Notes under the pieces: generated by a model
What the model saw: the letters and a program-made list of their open reading frames with translations, nothing else
The model's database searches: none
What the model was told of the DNA's origin: nothing
Position numbers and translations under genes: made by a program
Part shown: positions 43,379 to 53,806 of the stretch, piece after piece
Numbering within the stretch: the stretch's first letter is position 1
Layout of the letters: every line of letters begins with the position of its first letter
Source of the DNA: Polynucleobacter sp. 78F-HAINBA
GTDB lineage: Bacteria; Pseudomonadota; Gammaproteobacteria; Burkholderiales; Burkholderiaceae
Length of the DNA: 64,000 nt
NCBI RefSeq assembly: GCF_018882325.1
Contig: NZ_JACVOQ010000002.1
Location: 231,561 to 295,560, forward strand
Direction: 5' to 3'

Positions 43379-43931
43379 ATTGTAACGGAATGCACCCTTT
43401 TAAATGGCCTTTTACGGCACAAATCCGCTGAACCATAGCTGGTTTAGGTTGGTCGAGGTAAATATCCTCATAAGCAATCACTTTCAAGCCTGATCGCTCT
43501 GCCAAAGCAAGCAATTCGCCTGGTTTTAGCAGGAAATTGGGGTTGGAAGGCTTGCCAAATTGGGCATTCCCTTCCGCGAAGGTTTCATAGATTAAAACGC
43601 CGTCCTCGCAGAGCATTTTGGGCAATTCATCCAAGAATGGGCGGTAGAGGTAATTCGTAACGACAATTCCGGAAAATTGCCTACCTAGCAAGGGCCAGAC
43701 AACACCTTCAAGATCCAGCTCTTGGGTTTGAATGAGGGCATCTTTCAGAGACCCCAAAGCAGCAATATCTCTGTCAACAGCTAAAACAGTGTGGCCCTGA
43801 GATGCCAGCAAAACAGAATGCCTACCTGCCCCACAAGCTAGATCCAGAACCACCCCACCATTTGGAATGGTGGGAGCAAAACGCCTTACCCAAGGAGATG
43901 CGTTTGCAATAGCATCATGCATTGATGTCAA
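43368..43931 (-). CDS. SAM-dependent methyltransferase (class I)
   Basis: A 187-residue Rossmann-fold methyltransferase. Motif I is [20 protein letters not shown] (about residues 27-46), the acidic motif II is LAVDRD (about 51-56), and [19 protein letters not shown] (about 91-109) is typical of the TehB-like group. Substrate unknown. It lies between trpS and dapA in a minus-strand series and may overlap dapA at its 3' end. Confidence 0.8.
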   Translation of the reverse strand: MTSMHDAIANASPWVRRFAPTIPNGGVVLDLACGAGRHSVLLASQGHTVLAVDRDIAALGSLKDALIQTQELDLEGVVWPLLGRQFSGIVVTNYLYRPFLDELPKMLCEDGVLIYETFAEGNAQFGKPSNPNFLLKPGELLALAERSGLKVIAYEDIYLDQPKPAMVQRICAVKGHLKGCIPLQFGG

Positions 43932-43940
43932 AAGGTGGCC

Positions 43941-45143
43941 TTAGTCATACGCTAAGCCCATAGACTCTCGGACCTCACGCATGGTTTCTTGAGCAACCTT
44001 ACGCGCCTTATCGCTACCATCCGCAATGATGGATCGCAATAGGCTAGGGTCATCTAGGTACTTCTGGGCACGTTCAAACATGGGCTGCTGCTCAGCAAGA
44101 ATGGCATCAATGACAGGCTGCTTGCACTCCAAGCATCCGATACCCGCTGACTGGCACTCTTTTTGAACCCAGGCCTTAGTATCTTCATTCGAATACACCG
44201 TGTGTAACTGCCATACTGGACAACGCGCAGGATCGCCCGGGTCGGTTCTTCGCACCCGCGCAGGATCGGTGGGCATTGTCCTGATCTTCTTGATCACATC
44301 TTCAGGATTTTCACGAATGCTAATCATGTTGCCATAAGACTTGGACATTTTTTGACCGTCAATACCTGGCATACGTGATGCAGTTGTCAGTAAAGCTTGT
44401 GGCTCAGGCAGAATAATTTTGCGGGCGCCTTCCAAGAAACCAAATAATCTTTCACGGTCTGCCATTGAAAGGCTTTGCGCCTCCTGTAGCAAAGCCTTGG
44501 CTTGCTCTAGAGCCTCATCATCGCCACGCTCCTGAAACGCAACACGCAATTCAGCGTACATCTTTGCGCGCTTACTACCTAATTTTTTAACCGCCTCTAA
44601 CGCCTTCTCTTCAAAGCCAGGCTCGCGACCATAAAGGTAGTTAAAGCGGCGTGCTACTTCACGAGTCATTTCTACGTGAGGCACCTGGTCTTCACCTACC
44701 GGCACAAATTGTGCGCGATACATCAATATATCGGCAGCCTGTAGCAAGGGGTAACCTAGAAACCCGTAGGTCTGCAAATCTTTTTCTTTAAGTTTTTCGA
44801 TTTGATCTTTATAGGTTGGCACACGCTCCAACCAACCTAAAGGCGTACCCATCGATAGCAACAAAAATAGCTCTGCATGCTCAGGCACTTTGCTCTGGAT
44901 AAATAAAGTGGCTTGGTTTGGATCAACACCGCAAGCCAACCAGTCAATCACCATGTCCCATACAGATTGCTCAATGACATCTGGGGTTTCATAATGGGTG
45001 GTTAAGGCATGCCAGTCTGCTACAAAAAAGTAGCAGGGATACTCGGACTGCAAGCGAACCCAATTCTTTAAAACACCATGGTAATGGCCGAGGTGCAAGC
45101 TACCAGTTGGTCGCATGCCAGAGAGAACGCGTTCTGCAAACAT
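43941..45143 (-). CDS. trpS: Tryptophanyl-tRNA synthetase
   Basis: A 400-residue class Ic synthetase. The HIGH-equivalent GSLHLGHYHG (about 14-23) and the KMSKS motif in GQKMSKSYGN (about 264-273) are clear. It is longer than the E. coli enzyme (334) through an insert at about residues 180-250 containing charged helices, a form common in beta-proteobacteria. A CxxC-like pair (GCLECKQ, about 345) may bind metal. First gene of the trpS-methyltransferase-dapA-bamC series. Confidence 0.93.
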   Translation of the reverse strand: MFAERVLSGMRPTGSLHLGHYHGVLKNWVRLQSEYPCYFFVADWHALTTHYETPDVIEQSVWDMVIDWLACGVDPNQATLFIQSKVPEHAELFLLLSMGTPLGWLERVPTYKDQIEKLKEKDLQTYGFLGYPLLQAADILMYRAQFVPVGEDQVPHVEMTREVARRFNYLYGREPGFEEKALEAVKKLGSKRAKMYAELRVAFQERGDDEALEQAKALLQEAQSLSMADRERLFGFLEGARKIILPEPQALLTTASRMPGIDGQKMSKSYGNMISIRENPEDVIKKIRTMPTDPARVRRTDPGDPARCPVWQLHTVYSNEDTKAWVQKECQSAGIGCLECKQPVIDAILAEQQPMFERAQKYLDDPSLLRSIIADGSDKARKVAQETMREVRESMGLAYD

Positions 45144-45200
45144 CTTGATTTGTATTCTTTTAAGGTAATTAAAACTAGTTAAGCAAATAGGAGAAATCGA

Positions 45201-46049
45201 TTAGTGAAAAAGTGACCACACAGGGGTTAAATGATCCGGCAAATGCGGCAATGTACCCAGATCAATATAACTCTCTTCAGGATCATGAAAATCAGAGCCT
45301 CGAGAAGCTAAAAATCCATAATGCTGAGCAATCTTGCCATAAGTTTGATATTGATTCGGACTATGGCTGCCAGTAATCACCTCAATGGCCATGCCGCCGA
45401 TTTCTTTGAAGTGCTTGTAGAGTTCATCCATCTGCATAGCGCTAAGCTTGTAACGTCCTGGATGCGCAATTACAGCGGCGCCCCCCGCCCCCTTGATCCA
45501 TGCAACCGCATCATCTAGCGTTGCCCAGAGATGGGGTACATAGCCAGGCTTATCTTCAACCAAGTATCTCTTGAAAACCTGATCGGTATCTTTGCAAATG
45601 CCCTGTTCCACTAGGAAGCGTGCAAAGTGAGTGCGGGCAATCAGCTCATGATTGCCCGCAAAATGCAGTGCACCCTCATATGCGCCAGGTATTCCAGCTT
45701 TTAATAATTGCTCTGCCATCTGCCTAGCACGATTACCACGACCCTCGCGTGTGAGACGCAAGCCTTCTAGAATTCCAGCATGTGCGGCATCAATTCCTAA
45801 GCCGACAATATGAATAGTCTGCCCCATCCAGGTCACTGAAATCTCAACTCCGGAAAGGTAGTCCATACCAAGCGAATTTGCTGCGGCCCGAGCTCTCTCC
45901 TGGCCACCCAATTCATCATGATCAGTTAAAGCCCATAAACGCACGCCATTTGCATAGGCGCGCTCAGCCAGCTGCTCAGGTGTTAAGGTTCCATCAGAAA
46001 CAACAGAATGGCAGTGTAAATCGGCGTTTAGGCTGGAATTACTGGTCAT
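45201..46049 (-). CDS. PHP-domain phosphoesterase (YciV/RNase AM-like)
   Basis: A 282-residue PHP-family metal phosphoesterase. DLHCHSVVSDGTL (about 10-22), ALTDHDELGG (about 39-48), EISVTWMG, AVIAHPGRY (about 192-200) and the final SRGSDFHDP give all nine-metal-ligand motifs. The nearest well-studied relatives hydrolyse 3',5'-nucleotide bisphosphates or trim rRNA 5' ends (YciV/TrpH). Ten bases from zapE on the same strand, with trpS downstream after 57 bases. Confidence 0.85.
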   Translation of the reverse strand: MTSNSSLNADLHCHSVVSDGTLTPEQLAERAYANGVRLWALTDHDELGGQERARAAANSLGMDYLSGVEISVTWMGQTIHIVGLGIDAAHAGILEGLRLTREGRGNRARQMAEQLLKAGIPGAYEGALHFAGNHELIARTHFARFLVEQGICKDTDQVFKRYLVEDKPGYVPHLWATLDDAVAWIKGAGGAAVIAHPGRYKLSAMQMDELYKHFKEIGGMAIEVITGSHSPNQYQTYGKIAQHYGFLASRGSDFHDPEESYIDLGTLPHLPDHLTPVWSLFH

Positions 46050-46058
46050 GACCCTATT

Positions 46059-47162
46059 TTAGGTCAAGCTGGTGTCAATTACCCGGCGAGGCGCATCGAG
46101 GTAATCGCGGGATTGCATCTCGATTAAGCGAGAAACTGTTCTAGAGAACTCGCTGGTAATTTGACCTTCAGTATATAAATCTACTGCTGGGACGTCTGCA
46201 GAGATGATTAATTTGATTTTATGGTCATATAAGACGTCAATCAGCCAAATAAAGCGACGGGCCTCATTAGTCATTCTAGGGGGCATATAGGGCACACCAG
46301 ACAGAATCAACGTATGAAACTGATTGGCGATCTCTAAATAGTCATTTTGTGATCTTGGACCACAGCAAAGGGTTTGGAAATCAAACCAAACCACTCCTTC
46401 GGCCATATGCAGAGGTCTTAGCTCACGAGATTCAATCCGCAAAACTGGGCGGACAGTTTCTTTTTGATTACCTATCAAGGTCTGAAACATTTGCATTAGG
46501 GTTGCATGAGTTTCAGCATTAACCGGCGTGAGATAAGCCTCAACTTGCGCCATCTGGACGCGACGATAGTCATTACCCGCATCGACGTTCATGACATCTA
46601 GCTTATCTTCCAAAAGCTTAATGGCCGGCAATAAGCGATCTCGATGCAAGCCGTTGGGGTAGAGCTGACTTGGTTGATAGTTTGATGTCATCACAAATTG
46701 AACACGATCTTCAAATAACGCGCTCAGTAAGCGATACAAAATCATGGCATCAGCAATATCGTTGATATGAAACTCGTCAAAACAAATCAGTCGATAGCGC
46801 TTAGCAATTCTTTTGGAGAGCTCATCCAGCGGATCAGATAAACCAGAAAGCTCATGCAACTCACGATGCACTTCGCGCATGAACTCATGAAAATGAATGC
46901 GGATCTTTTTTTCCAAGGGCGAAGCCGCAAAGAAACAATCCATGAGAAAGGATTTACCACGACCTACTCCACCCCACAAATAAACGCCACGGGGTAGTTT
47001 TGGTTTAAACAGTTTCTTTTTTAAGCCACTACTGCGGATTTCTTTATAAGCAATCCACTCATCTTCGCAGCGCTGTAAGCGCTCGATGGCAGCAAGCTGC
47101 GCGGGATCACTTTGATACCCGCGCGCCTTTAACTCTTGATGGTAATACTCTAATGCTTTCAA
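46059..47162 (-). CDS. zapE: Cell division protein ZapE (AFG1-like ATPase)
   Basis: A 367-residue P-loop ATPase that associates with the Z-ring late in division. Walker A is GGVGRGKSFLMD (about 64-75), Walker B is LICFDEFHINDI (about 124-135), and sensor-like MTSNYQP follows near 161. The AFG1 C-terminal region with RFIWLIDVLYDHKIKL is present. It directly follows lpd (one base gap), the usual position in Burkholderiales behind the 2-oxoglutarate dehydrogenase genes. Confidence 0.92.
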   Translation of the reverse strand: MKALEYYHQELKARGYQSDPAQLAAIERLQRCEDEWIAYKEIRSSGLKKKLFKPKLPRGVYLWGGVGRGKSFLMDCFFAASPLEKKIRIHFHEFMREVHRELHELSGLSDPLDELSKRIAKRYRLICFDEFHINDIADAMILYRLLSALFEDRVQFVMTSNYQPSQLYPNGLHRDRLLPAIKLLEDKLDVMNVDAGNDYRRVQMAQVEAYLTPVNAETHATLMQMFQTLIGNQKETVRPVLRIESRELRPLHMAEGVVWFDFQTLCCGPRSQNDYLEIANQFHTLILSGVPYMPPRMTNEARRFIWLIDVLYDHKIKLIISADVPAVDLYTEGQITSEFSRTVSRLIEMQSRDYLDAPRRVIDTSLT

Positions 47163-48599
47163 TTACATGTTTAATGCACGTTTATCCGTCGCTAATGCTG
47201 CTTCGCGAACCACTTCCGACAAGCTTGGATGTGGGTGACAGATACGGGCAATATCTTCAGCTGCCGCTTTAAATTCCATTGCTACGGCTGCTTCAGCAAT
47301 TAAGTCAGAAGCATTAGGCCCAATAATATGAACGCCTAAGATTTCATCGGTTTTTTCATCGGCCAATACTTTGACGAAACCATCAGCTCGATCCATGCCT
47401 AATGCACGACCGTTAGCAGCAAATGGGAACTGACCTGCTTTGTAAGCAATGCCTGCCTGTTTGAGCTGCTCTTCAGTTTTACCAACCCATGCAATCTCTG
47501 GATCGGTGTAAATAACCCAAGGGATGCAGTTGTAATCAATGTGTGGCTTTTGACCGGCGATAGTTTCAGCAACCAATACGCCTTCATCTTCAGCTTTATG
47601 AGCCAACATAGGTCCACGAACAACGTCACCCACAGCGTATACGCCAGGTGCTGCTGTTGCACAAGTGTGATCATCAATCGGAATGAAACCACGCTCATCT
47701 ACTTTGAGGCCAATCTTATCAAGACCTAATTTTTCAGTATTGGGAACGCGGCCAACAGAAACGATTAAACGATCGCATTCTAATTTCTGAGCTTTACCTT
47801 CGCTATCGGTGTAGTTAACAACAACACCCTTCTTGTCGGCTTTAACTTCACCAATCTTGACGCCCATATTTATTTTGAGGCCTTGCTTAGTGAAGATCTT
47901 CTGCGCTTCTTTTGCAATGCCCTGATCGCAAGCACCCAAGAAAGATGGGAGCGCTTCAAGAATAGTCACATCAGAGCCAACACGGCGCCAAACAGAACCC
48001 AACTCCAAGCCGATCACACCAGCGCCAATGACGCCTAACTTCTTCGGAATGGAATCAAACTTTAGACCACCTTCATTGTCACTAATCAACACGTTGTCGA
48101 CAGGAATGCCTGGCAAATGACGCGCCTTGGATCCAGTAGCAATGATCACGTTTTTAGCAGTAACGACTTCTTTGTCTTTACCGTCGATCTTGACTTGATA
48201 GCCGTCAGCGCCCTTACCTTCAAAAGAAGCATGGCCTTTTAACAAAGTAATTTTGTTCTTACGGAACAAGAACTGAATACCAGCAGTCATCTTTGTCACA
48301 ATCGCATCTTTACGAGCGATCATCTTGCCGGAGTCCAATTTCACTGATCCTACAGTGATACCGTGGTCAGCAACGTGATGACTAATCTTCTCAAACTCTT
48401 CGGAAGAGGCAAGCAAAGCTTTGGAAGGAATGCAACCAACGTTCAAGCAGGTTCCACCTAAGCGTGGCTCACCCTTTGGATCGTCGTAGGCGTTAGATTC
48501 CGCGCAAGCAACCTTGAAACCCAGTTGGGCTGCACGGATTGCGGCGATGTAGCCACCAGGGCCACCGCCGATAACTAATACGTCAAATGATTGGCTCAT
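47163..48599 (-). CDS. lpd: Dihydrolipoyl dehydrogenase (E3)
   Basis: A 478-residue FAD disulfide oxidoreductase. The FAD motif VIGGGPGGYIAAIRAAQLG is at about 8-26, the redox pair sits in GGTCLNVGCIPSK (about 49-61), NAD binding is LGVIGAGVIGLELGSVW (about 184-200), and the C-terminal ICHPHPSLSEVVREAAL (about 451-467) gives the His-Glu dyad. It reoxidises lipoate of the 2-oxoglutarate dehydrogenase complex encoded upstream and probably of other complexes. Confidence 0.96.
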   Translation of the reverse strand: MSQSFDVLVIGGGPGGYIAAIRAAQLGFKVACAESNAYDDPKGEPRLGGTCLNVGCIPSKALLASSEEFEKISHHVADHGITVGSVKLDSGKMIARKDAIVTKMTAGIQFLFRKNKITLLKGHASFEGKGADGYQVKIDGKDKEVVTAKNVIIATGSKARHLPGIPVDNVLISDNEGGLKFDSIPKKLGVIGAGVIGLELGSVWRRVGSDVTILEALPSFLGACDQGIAKEAQKIFTKQGLKINMGVKIGEVKADKKGVVVNYTDSEGKAQKLECDRLIVSVGRVPNTEKLGLDKIGLKVDERGFIPIDDHTCATAAPGVYAVGDVVRGPMLAHKAEDEGVLVAETIAGQKPHIDYNCIPWVIYTDPEIAWVGKTEEQLKQAGIAYKAGQFPFAANGRALGMDRADGFVKVLADEKTDEILGVHIIGPNASDLIAEAAVAMEFKAAAEDIARICHPHPSLSEVVREAALATDKRALNM

Positions 48600-48610
48600 A
48601 TTCTTCCCTC

Positions 48611-49819
48611 TTACAAATCAAGGAGAAGACGTGAAGGATCTTCCAACGCATCCTTCATTGCTACCAAACCAAGAACTGCCTCACGACCGTCAATGATGCG
48701 ATGGTCATATGACAAAGCCAAGTAGTTAATCGGACGAATCACGATTTGGCCATTCTCAACTACAGCACGCTCTTTAGTTGCATGAATACCCAAGATCGCA
48801 GACTGTGGAGGATTAATAATTGGAGTAGAAAGCATGGAGCCAAATACACCACCATTAGAGATGGAGAATGTACCGCCAGTTAAGTCCTCTAATGACAATT
48901 TACCTTCGCGTGCCTTAACACCAAACTCGGCAATCTTCTTCTCAATATCAGCCAAATTCATTTGGTCAACGTCACGGAGAATTGGAACAACCAAACCGCG
49001 TGGTGAACTTACGGCAATACCAATATCAAAATAACCGTGGTACACGATGTCGTTACCATCAACAGAGGCATTCAACAATGGGAATTTCTTCAACGCATGA
49101 GTAGCCGCTTTTACGAAGAAAGACATGAAACCTAATTTAACGCCGTGAACTTTCTCAAACTGATCTTTGTACTTGTTACGCATAGCGATTACTGGAGCCA
49201 TGTTGACTTCATTGAAGGTAGTCAAGATGGCATTGTTTGCTTGTGATTCGAGCAAACGTTCAGCAATACGAGCACGCAAGCGGCTCATTGGTACGCGCTC
49301 TTCTGGGCGATCACCCATCGGAATTGGTGCACTTGGCAAAGCAGCAGCAGTTGATCCACCGGCAGAAGCATTTAATGCATCGCCTTTGGTAATACGACCA
49401 TCACGTCCAGAGCCAGCAACTTGACCAGCATCGATATTTTTCTCTGCGAGAATTTTTGCTGCTGAAGGTGCGGCAGCTGCGCCAGATGATTTCGCTGCAG
49501 GGGCAGCTTTAGCTGGTGCTGGAGCAGCAGCTGGGGCTGCTGCAGGTGCAGCAGCAGCGGGAGCGGCTGAAGCAACAGCTGTGCTATCAATCTTGGCAAT
49601 CAATTGTTCAGCAACTACAGTACCGCCATCAGCAACTACGATCTCTGTAATAACGCCGGCAGATGGCGCTGGAACTTCTAGCACCACTTTGTCAGTTTCA
49701 ATTTCAATCAAGATTTCATCTTGACCGACGGCATCGCCGACTTTCTTTTTCCATTGCAACAAAGTAGCTTCTGCTACTGACTCGGAGAGTTGAGGAACTT
49801 TAACTTCAAAAATAGCCAT
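48611..49819 (-). CDS. odhB: Dihydrolipoamide succinyltransferase (E2 of 2-oxoglutarate dehydrogenase)
   Basis: A 402-residue E2 (also called sucB). One lipoyl domain (residues 1-76; lipoylated Lys in IETDKVVLE), an Ala/Pro-rich linker (about 80-115), a peripheral-subunit-binding domain ([17 protein letters not shown]... about 114-150), and a catalytic domain ending [13 protein letters not shown] with the active-site His. It carries succinyl from E1 to CoA in the TCA cycle. Between sucA and lpd. Confidence 0.96.
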   Translation of the reverse strand: MAIFEVKVPQLSESVAEATLLQWKKKVGDAVGQDEILIEIETDKVVLEVPAPSAGVITEIVVADGGTVVAEQLIAKIDSTAVASAAPAAAAPAAAPAAAPAPAKAAPAAKSSGAAAAPSAAKILAEKNIDAGQVAGSGRDGRITKGDALNASAGGSTAAALPSAPIPMGDRPEERVPMSRLRARIAERLLESQANNAILTTFNEVNMAPVIAMRNKYKDQFEKVHGVKLGFMSFFVKAATHALKKFPLLNASVDGNDIVYHGYFDIGIAVSSPRGLVVPILRDVDQMNLADIEKKIAEFGVKAREGKLSLEDLTGGTFSISNGGVFGSMLSTPIINPPQSAILGIHATKERAVVENGQIVIRPINYLALSYDHRIIDGREAVLGLVAMKDALEDPSRLLLDL

Positions 49820-49862
49820 GATTAATCCTATTTAGTGTTTGTATATTGAGTGACGTCTACGA

Positions 49863-52718
49863 TTACTTCGTAATGACATAACCCTTTAGTTTTGCGAATG
49901 CTGCAGTGAGAAGAGATTTCTGTTGTTCTTGATGGAGGTGGGCATATCCACAAGCTGGTGAAGCAGACGCTGGACGACCTGCATATGCCAACTTCGTACC
50001 CTCAGACATGTTCTCCAAAATATTGTGCTGAACAAAGAACCAAGCGCCTTGGTTTTGTGGCTCATCTTGACACCACACAACCTCTTGCAGATTCGGATAC
50101 TTCTTCAACTCAGCAGTCAATGCTTTATGCGGGAACGGATACAACTGCTCCAAGCGAATAATGGCAACATCGTCAATCTTCTTCTCGGTACGTGTTTTCG
50201 CTAAGTCGTAATAGACCTTACCGGAACACATCACCAAACGAGTTACCTTCTTGCCATCAATAGACTCATCACGCTCAGGCAAGATGGTTTGGAAACCGCC
50301 CTTTGTGAATTCAGTTAATGGTGAGGCAGCTTCTTTATTACGCAGCAATGATTTTGGTGTCATCAAGATCAGCGGTTTGCGGAACTGACGAATCATTTGA
50401 CGGCGCAATACGTGGAAGATCTGTGCTGCAGTCGTTGGCTGAATCACTTGCATATTGGTATCGGCGCATAACTGCATAAAGCGCTCTAAACGTGCAGATG
50501 AATGCTCAGGGCCTTGACCTTCATAACCGTGCGGCAACATCATGACCAAGCCATTTGCACGGCCCCACTTCACTTCTCCTGAAGCGATAAATTGATCAAT
50601 TACCACTTGAGCACCGTTCGCGAAATCGCCGAACTGCGCTTCCCAGATAGTCAAGGTGTTTGGTTCAGCAGCAGCATAGCCATATTCAAAACCAAGTACA
50701 GCCTCTTCAGAAAGAATCGAGTCAATCACCACAAATGGAGCTTGATCTTTAGTGACGTGCTGAAGCGCAATATAAGTACCGGTATCCCACTTCTCACGAT
50801 TTTGCTCATGCAGCACTGCATGACGGTGAGTAAAGGTACCGCGTCCACTATCTTCACCCGATAAACGTACCGGGTAACCGCTGGCAACTAAGGATGCGAA
50901 AGCCATGTGCTCACCCATACCCCAGTCGATGTTGACTTCGCCACGTCCCATTGCTGCGCGATCGTTATAGACCTTAGAAACCAATGGGTGCGCTTTAAAG
51001 CCCTCAGGAACAGTTGAAATCTTTTCAGCTAAACGCTTCCACTCAGTCAGCGGAATAGCGGTATCAGCTTCGTCGGTCCACTTCTTATTTAGGAATGGAG
51101 ACCAATCAACCGCAAACTTGCCTTTGAAATTACTCAGCACTGGATCGGAAGTCTGCCTACCTTCGTCCATGGCAGCGCGATACTCTTTAACCATAAGGTC
51201 GCCAGTACCAGCAGGCAATACACCTTGAGTTTCTAGCTTGTCGGCATACAACTTACGTGTGCCTGGGTGTGCAGCAATGATTTTGTACATCAAAGGCTGA
51301 GTCATTGCAGGCGTATCTTGCTCATTGTGGCCAAGCTTACGGAAGCAGATGATGTCAATCGCAACATCCTTATGAAACTTCATGCGGAACTCAACAGCCA
51401 GCTTCGTTGCCAAGACTACCGCCTCAGGATCATCGCCATTCACGTGCAATACAGGAGCATCAACAATCTTCATGATGTCCGTGCAATACAAGCTAGAACG
51501 CAAGTCGCGTGGATCCGAAGTTGTGAAACCAATTTGGTTATTAATCACGATGTGCATTGTGCCGCCCGTGGAGTAACCACGAACCTCAGACATCGCTAAT
51601 GTTTCTTGCATTACGCCCTGTCCAGCAATCGCCGCATCACCGTGAACCAATACTGGCATCACTTGGAGACCGAGCATATCGCCACGACGTTCCATACGAG
51701 CACGTGCAGAACCCTCTACTACTGGGTTAACGATTTCTAAATGGGATGGATTGAATGCCAAAGACAAATGTACTGGACCGCCAGGCGTGGAGATATCGCT
51801 TGAGAAACCCTGGTGATATTTCACGTCACCCGCAGGCAATGTTTCTGGGCCTTTGTGTTCAAACTCAGCAAACAAGTCTTTAGGCATTTTGCCCAAGGTA
51901 TTTACCAGAACGTTTAAACGACCGCGGTGGGCCATACCAATAACGATCTCTTGAACACCCTTGTTGCCAGAGTCACGAATCAACTCGTCCATACAGGCAA
52001 TGAAGCTTTCACCACCCTCAAGAGAGAATCGTTTTTGACCAACATACTTGGCCTGGAGGTAACGCTCCAAACCTTCGGCCGCAGTGACGCGATCCAAAAT
52101 CTGACGTTTTTCGTCCACATTAAATTGTGGAGTTGAACGAATTGATTCTAATTTTTCTTGCCACCACTTCTTAATCTTCTGGTCGGCAATAAACATAAAC
52201 TCGACACCGATCGTGCCGCAATAAGTTTCACGCAATGCCTGCAGCAAGTCACGCAAGGACATTTCGTTCTTGCCGAAGAATGTATTGCTGGTATTAAAGA
52301 CGATATCCATATCGCCATCAGTAAAGCCATAGAAAGCTGGATCCAATTCAGGAATGTCCTGGCGCTCTGTGCGCTTCAATGGATCTAAGTTCGCCCAGCG
52401 ATTACCGACGTTGCGATACGCGGCAATAAGCTGTTGAACGGCAACGCGTTTACGACCCAACTCCGAATCAGCGGAATCAGAAATCGTTCTGATTGGACCC
52501 TGCTTAGCGCGCTCTGCAAATGAAGCAACAATAGGTCCATGGGCAATATCAGTTCGAGAGGAACCGTCGACCGCTGGAATTTGCTTCACGTTATCAAAAT
52601 AGTCTCGCCAATGATCAGCTACAGAAGCTGGATCGTGCAAGTAGGATTCGTAGAGTTCCTCTACGTAGGGGGCGTTTCCGCCGAAGAGATAGGAATTATC
52701 TCTTTGATCCTGCATCAT
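49863..52718 (-). CDS. sucA: 2-oxoglutarate dehydrogenase E1
   Basis: Thiamine-diphosphate dehydrogenase of about 951 residues that decarboxylates 2-oxoglutarate. The N-terminal E2-binding segment (NSYLFGGNAPYVEELYESYL) is followed by VEFMFI, GMAHRGRLNVLVN (about 268-280), GDAAIAGQGV and HIVINNQIGFTTS thiamine-binding motifs and the C-terminal transketolase domain. ATG at 52718 is chosen, with AAGG eight bases upstream; a GTG at 52727 is in frame. First gene of sucA-odhB-lpd-zapE. Confidence 0.95.
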   Translation of the reverse strand: MMQDQRDNSYLFGGNAPYVEELYESYLHDPASVADHWRDYFDNVKQIPAVDGSSRTDIAHGPIVASFAERAKQGPIRTISDSADSELGRKRVAVQQLIAAYRNVGNRWANLDPLKRTERQDIPELDPAFYGFTDGDMDIVFNTSNTFFGKNEMSLRDLLQALRETYCGTIGVEFMFIADQKIKKWWQEKLESIRSTPQFNVDEKRQILDRVTAAEGLERYLQAKYVGQKRFSLEGGESFIACMDELIRDSGNKGVQEIVIGMAHRGRLNVLVNTLGKMPKDLFAEFEHKGPETLPAGDVKYHQGFSSDISTPGGPVHLSLAFNPSHLEIVNPVVEGSARARMERRGDMLGLQVMPVLVHGDAAIAGQGVMQETLAMSEVRGYSTGGTMHIVINNQIGFTTSDPRDLRSSLYCTDIMKIVDAPVLHVNGDDPEAVVLATKLAVEFRMKFHKDVAIDIICFRKLGHNEQDTPAMTQPLMYKIIAAHPGTRKLYADKLETQGVLPAGTGDLMVKEYRAAMDEGRQTSDPVLSNFKGKFAVDWSPFLNKKWTDEADTAIPLTEWKRLAEKISTVPEGFKAHPLVSKVYNDRAAMGRGEVNIDWGMGEHMAFASLVASGYPVRLSGEDSGRGTFTHRHAVLHEQNREKWDTGTYIALQHVTKDQAPFVVIDSILSEEAVLGFEYGYAAAEPNTLTIWEAQFGDFANGAQVVIDQFIASGEVKWGRANGLVMMLPHGYEGQGPEHSSARLERFMQLCADTNMQVIQPTTAAQIFHVLRRQMIRQFRKPLILMTPKSLLRNKEAASPLTEFTKGGFQTILPERDESIDGKKVTRLVMCSGKVYYDLAKTRTEKKIDDVAIIRLEQLYPFPHKALTAELKKYPNLQEVVWCQDEPQNQGAWFFVQHNILENMSEGTKLAYAGRPASASPACGYAHLHQEQQKSLLTAAFAKLKGYVITK

Positions 52719-52727
52719 GATGCTCAC

Positions 52728-53015
52728 CTTTCATCGGGTTTCCCGAATAAAAACTGTGGTTAAAACCATTCACTCCACGGCTAAACCGCTTTACGAATTG
52801 ATCTGTGCGAATACTCTTACAACGATGCTAATTTAACACGATTACCCATTGATTCATAAAGGGCTTTCCCTGATTTAGGGGCTTTCAGGGGTATTTCCCT
52901 ATTTTGACCCCGAATAAGAATTTTCCTACTCTGATTTAAACCGCTCCTGACAGATTCCCCTGGGATTGATTCGTATTCTCTAAATCTTCAAATGAATTAA
53001 TGAGATTAAGGATAT
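52728..53015. other. Divergent intergenic region between sucA and the HTH/receiver gene
   Basis: About 290 bases with no reading frame of note. It must hold the sucA promoter and that of the plus-strand regulator. The sequence contains a run of C/T-rich GGGGTATTTCCC-like repeats (about 52870-52900) but no palindrome I trust. Confidence 0.4.
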
Positions 53016-53717
53016 ATGAAAGCAATTACCCCAGAATTGGAATATCTAAGTACTCGTCAAAGCGCGAAAGTATTGCAAGTATCACTTGGTACCGTCCAGA
53101 AAATGGTTGAATTAGGTGAATTAATCGCTTGGAAGACCCGTGGAGGCCACCGTCGCATTCTGGCAAGCTCTTTAGATCAACAGCTTGCTCGTCGTAAAAG
53201 AGCTATGAGGCAAAAAACAACCCAAAACTGTATTGCCATGGGGATATTCAGGAGAATTGAAAATAGCCATGAATTAATCGAATCTATTCAATGTTGGCAG
53301 TTAAAGGTGGATATGGAGGTAGCAGTAGATAGCCTTGAAGGCCTCATGAAGGCGGTATCAATCTCCCCTGATTTGATATTTCTCGACGCCCTAATTCCAC
53401 CTGTTGAGCAGGTTCATCTAATCCATTATCTCAGTAAAAACAAGGACACTCAGCGTATTCCTATTCTAGTAGATGAAGGATTTATACGCCTGCATCCTGG
53501 GGTAATGGGCTTAGCAGATGAAAATACAGTTGGGGTGAGGCCCCAGTACCCAGAAGTCCTCCAAGAAGAGCTTGAAAATGGCTTAATTGATCAAAATCCC
53601 CTCATTATTGGCTATCCAGCCACCAATCCAGAGCTTGAGACTGTTTTGGGAGATAAAAACCGTCATGAACTGTTGGAGCCTATGTTTATCCAGGCCCTCA
53701 ATCGAAAGTGCGCTTAA
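53016..53717 (+). CDS. Orphan regulator: excisionase/MerR-type HTH fused to a degenerate receiver
   Basis: A 233-residue protein. Residues about 10-60 (LSTRQSAKVLQVSLGTVQKMVELGELIAWKTRGGHRRI) are an excisionase-type (HTH_17) DNA-binding domain with the GGHRR basic wing. Residues about 70-152 resemble a response-regulator receiver: Asp124 in DLIFLDALIPP sits where the phosphoacceptor would be, but the N-terminal acidic pair and the Lys of a normal receiver are not obvious. The C-terminal 80 residues are acidic and unrecognised. There is no kinase nearby. It is divergent from sucA and may control it. Confidence 0.7.
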   Translation: MKAITPELEYLSTRQSAKVLQVSLGTVQKMVELGELIAWKTRGGHRRILASSLDQQLARRKRAMRQKTTQNCIAMGIFRRIENSHELIESIQCWQLKVDMEVAVDSLEGLMKAVSISPDLIFLDALIPPVEQVHLIHYLSKNKDTQRIPILVDEGFIRLHPGVMGLADENTVGVRPQYPEVLQEELENGLIDQNPLIIGYPATNPELETVLGDKNRHELLEPMFIQALNRKCA

Positions 53718-53743
53718 AGCCTTAGTTGCGATGCGCCAAAGTT

Positions 53744-53778
53744 AAAGGCCGCTCAATTTGCAATGAGCGGCCTTTTTC
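53744..53778 (+). terminator. Terminator of the HTH/receiver gene
   Basis: Strong 12-bp stem AAAGGCCGCTCA/TGAGCGGCCTTT with an 8-base loop followed by TTTTTC (stem 53744-53755, 53764-53775). It may also act weakly for the convergent H-NS-like gene. Confidence 0.9.
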
Positions 53779-53806
53779 AAACAGTAAACCTATTTAAATC
53801 AATAGA

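Noticed and set aside
49480..49570. Low-complexity GCAGC-rich stretch
   Set aside because: It is the Ala/Pro linker of the E2 protein (odhB), a normal feature of the family.
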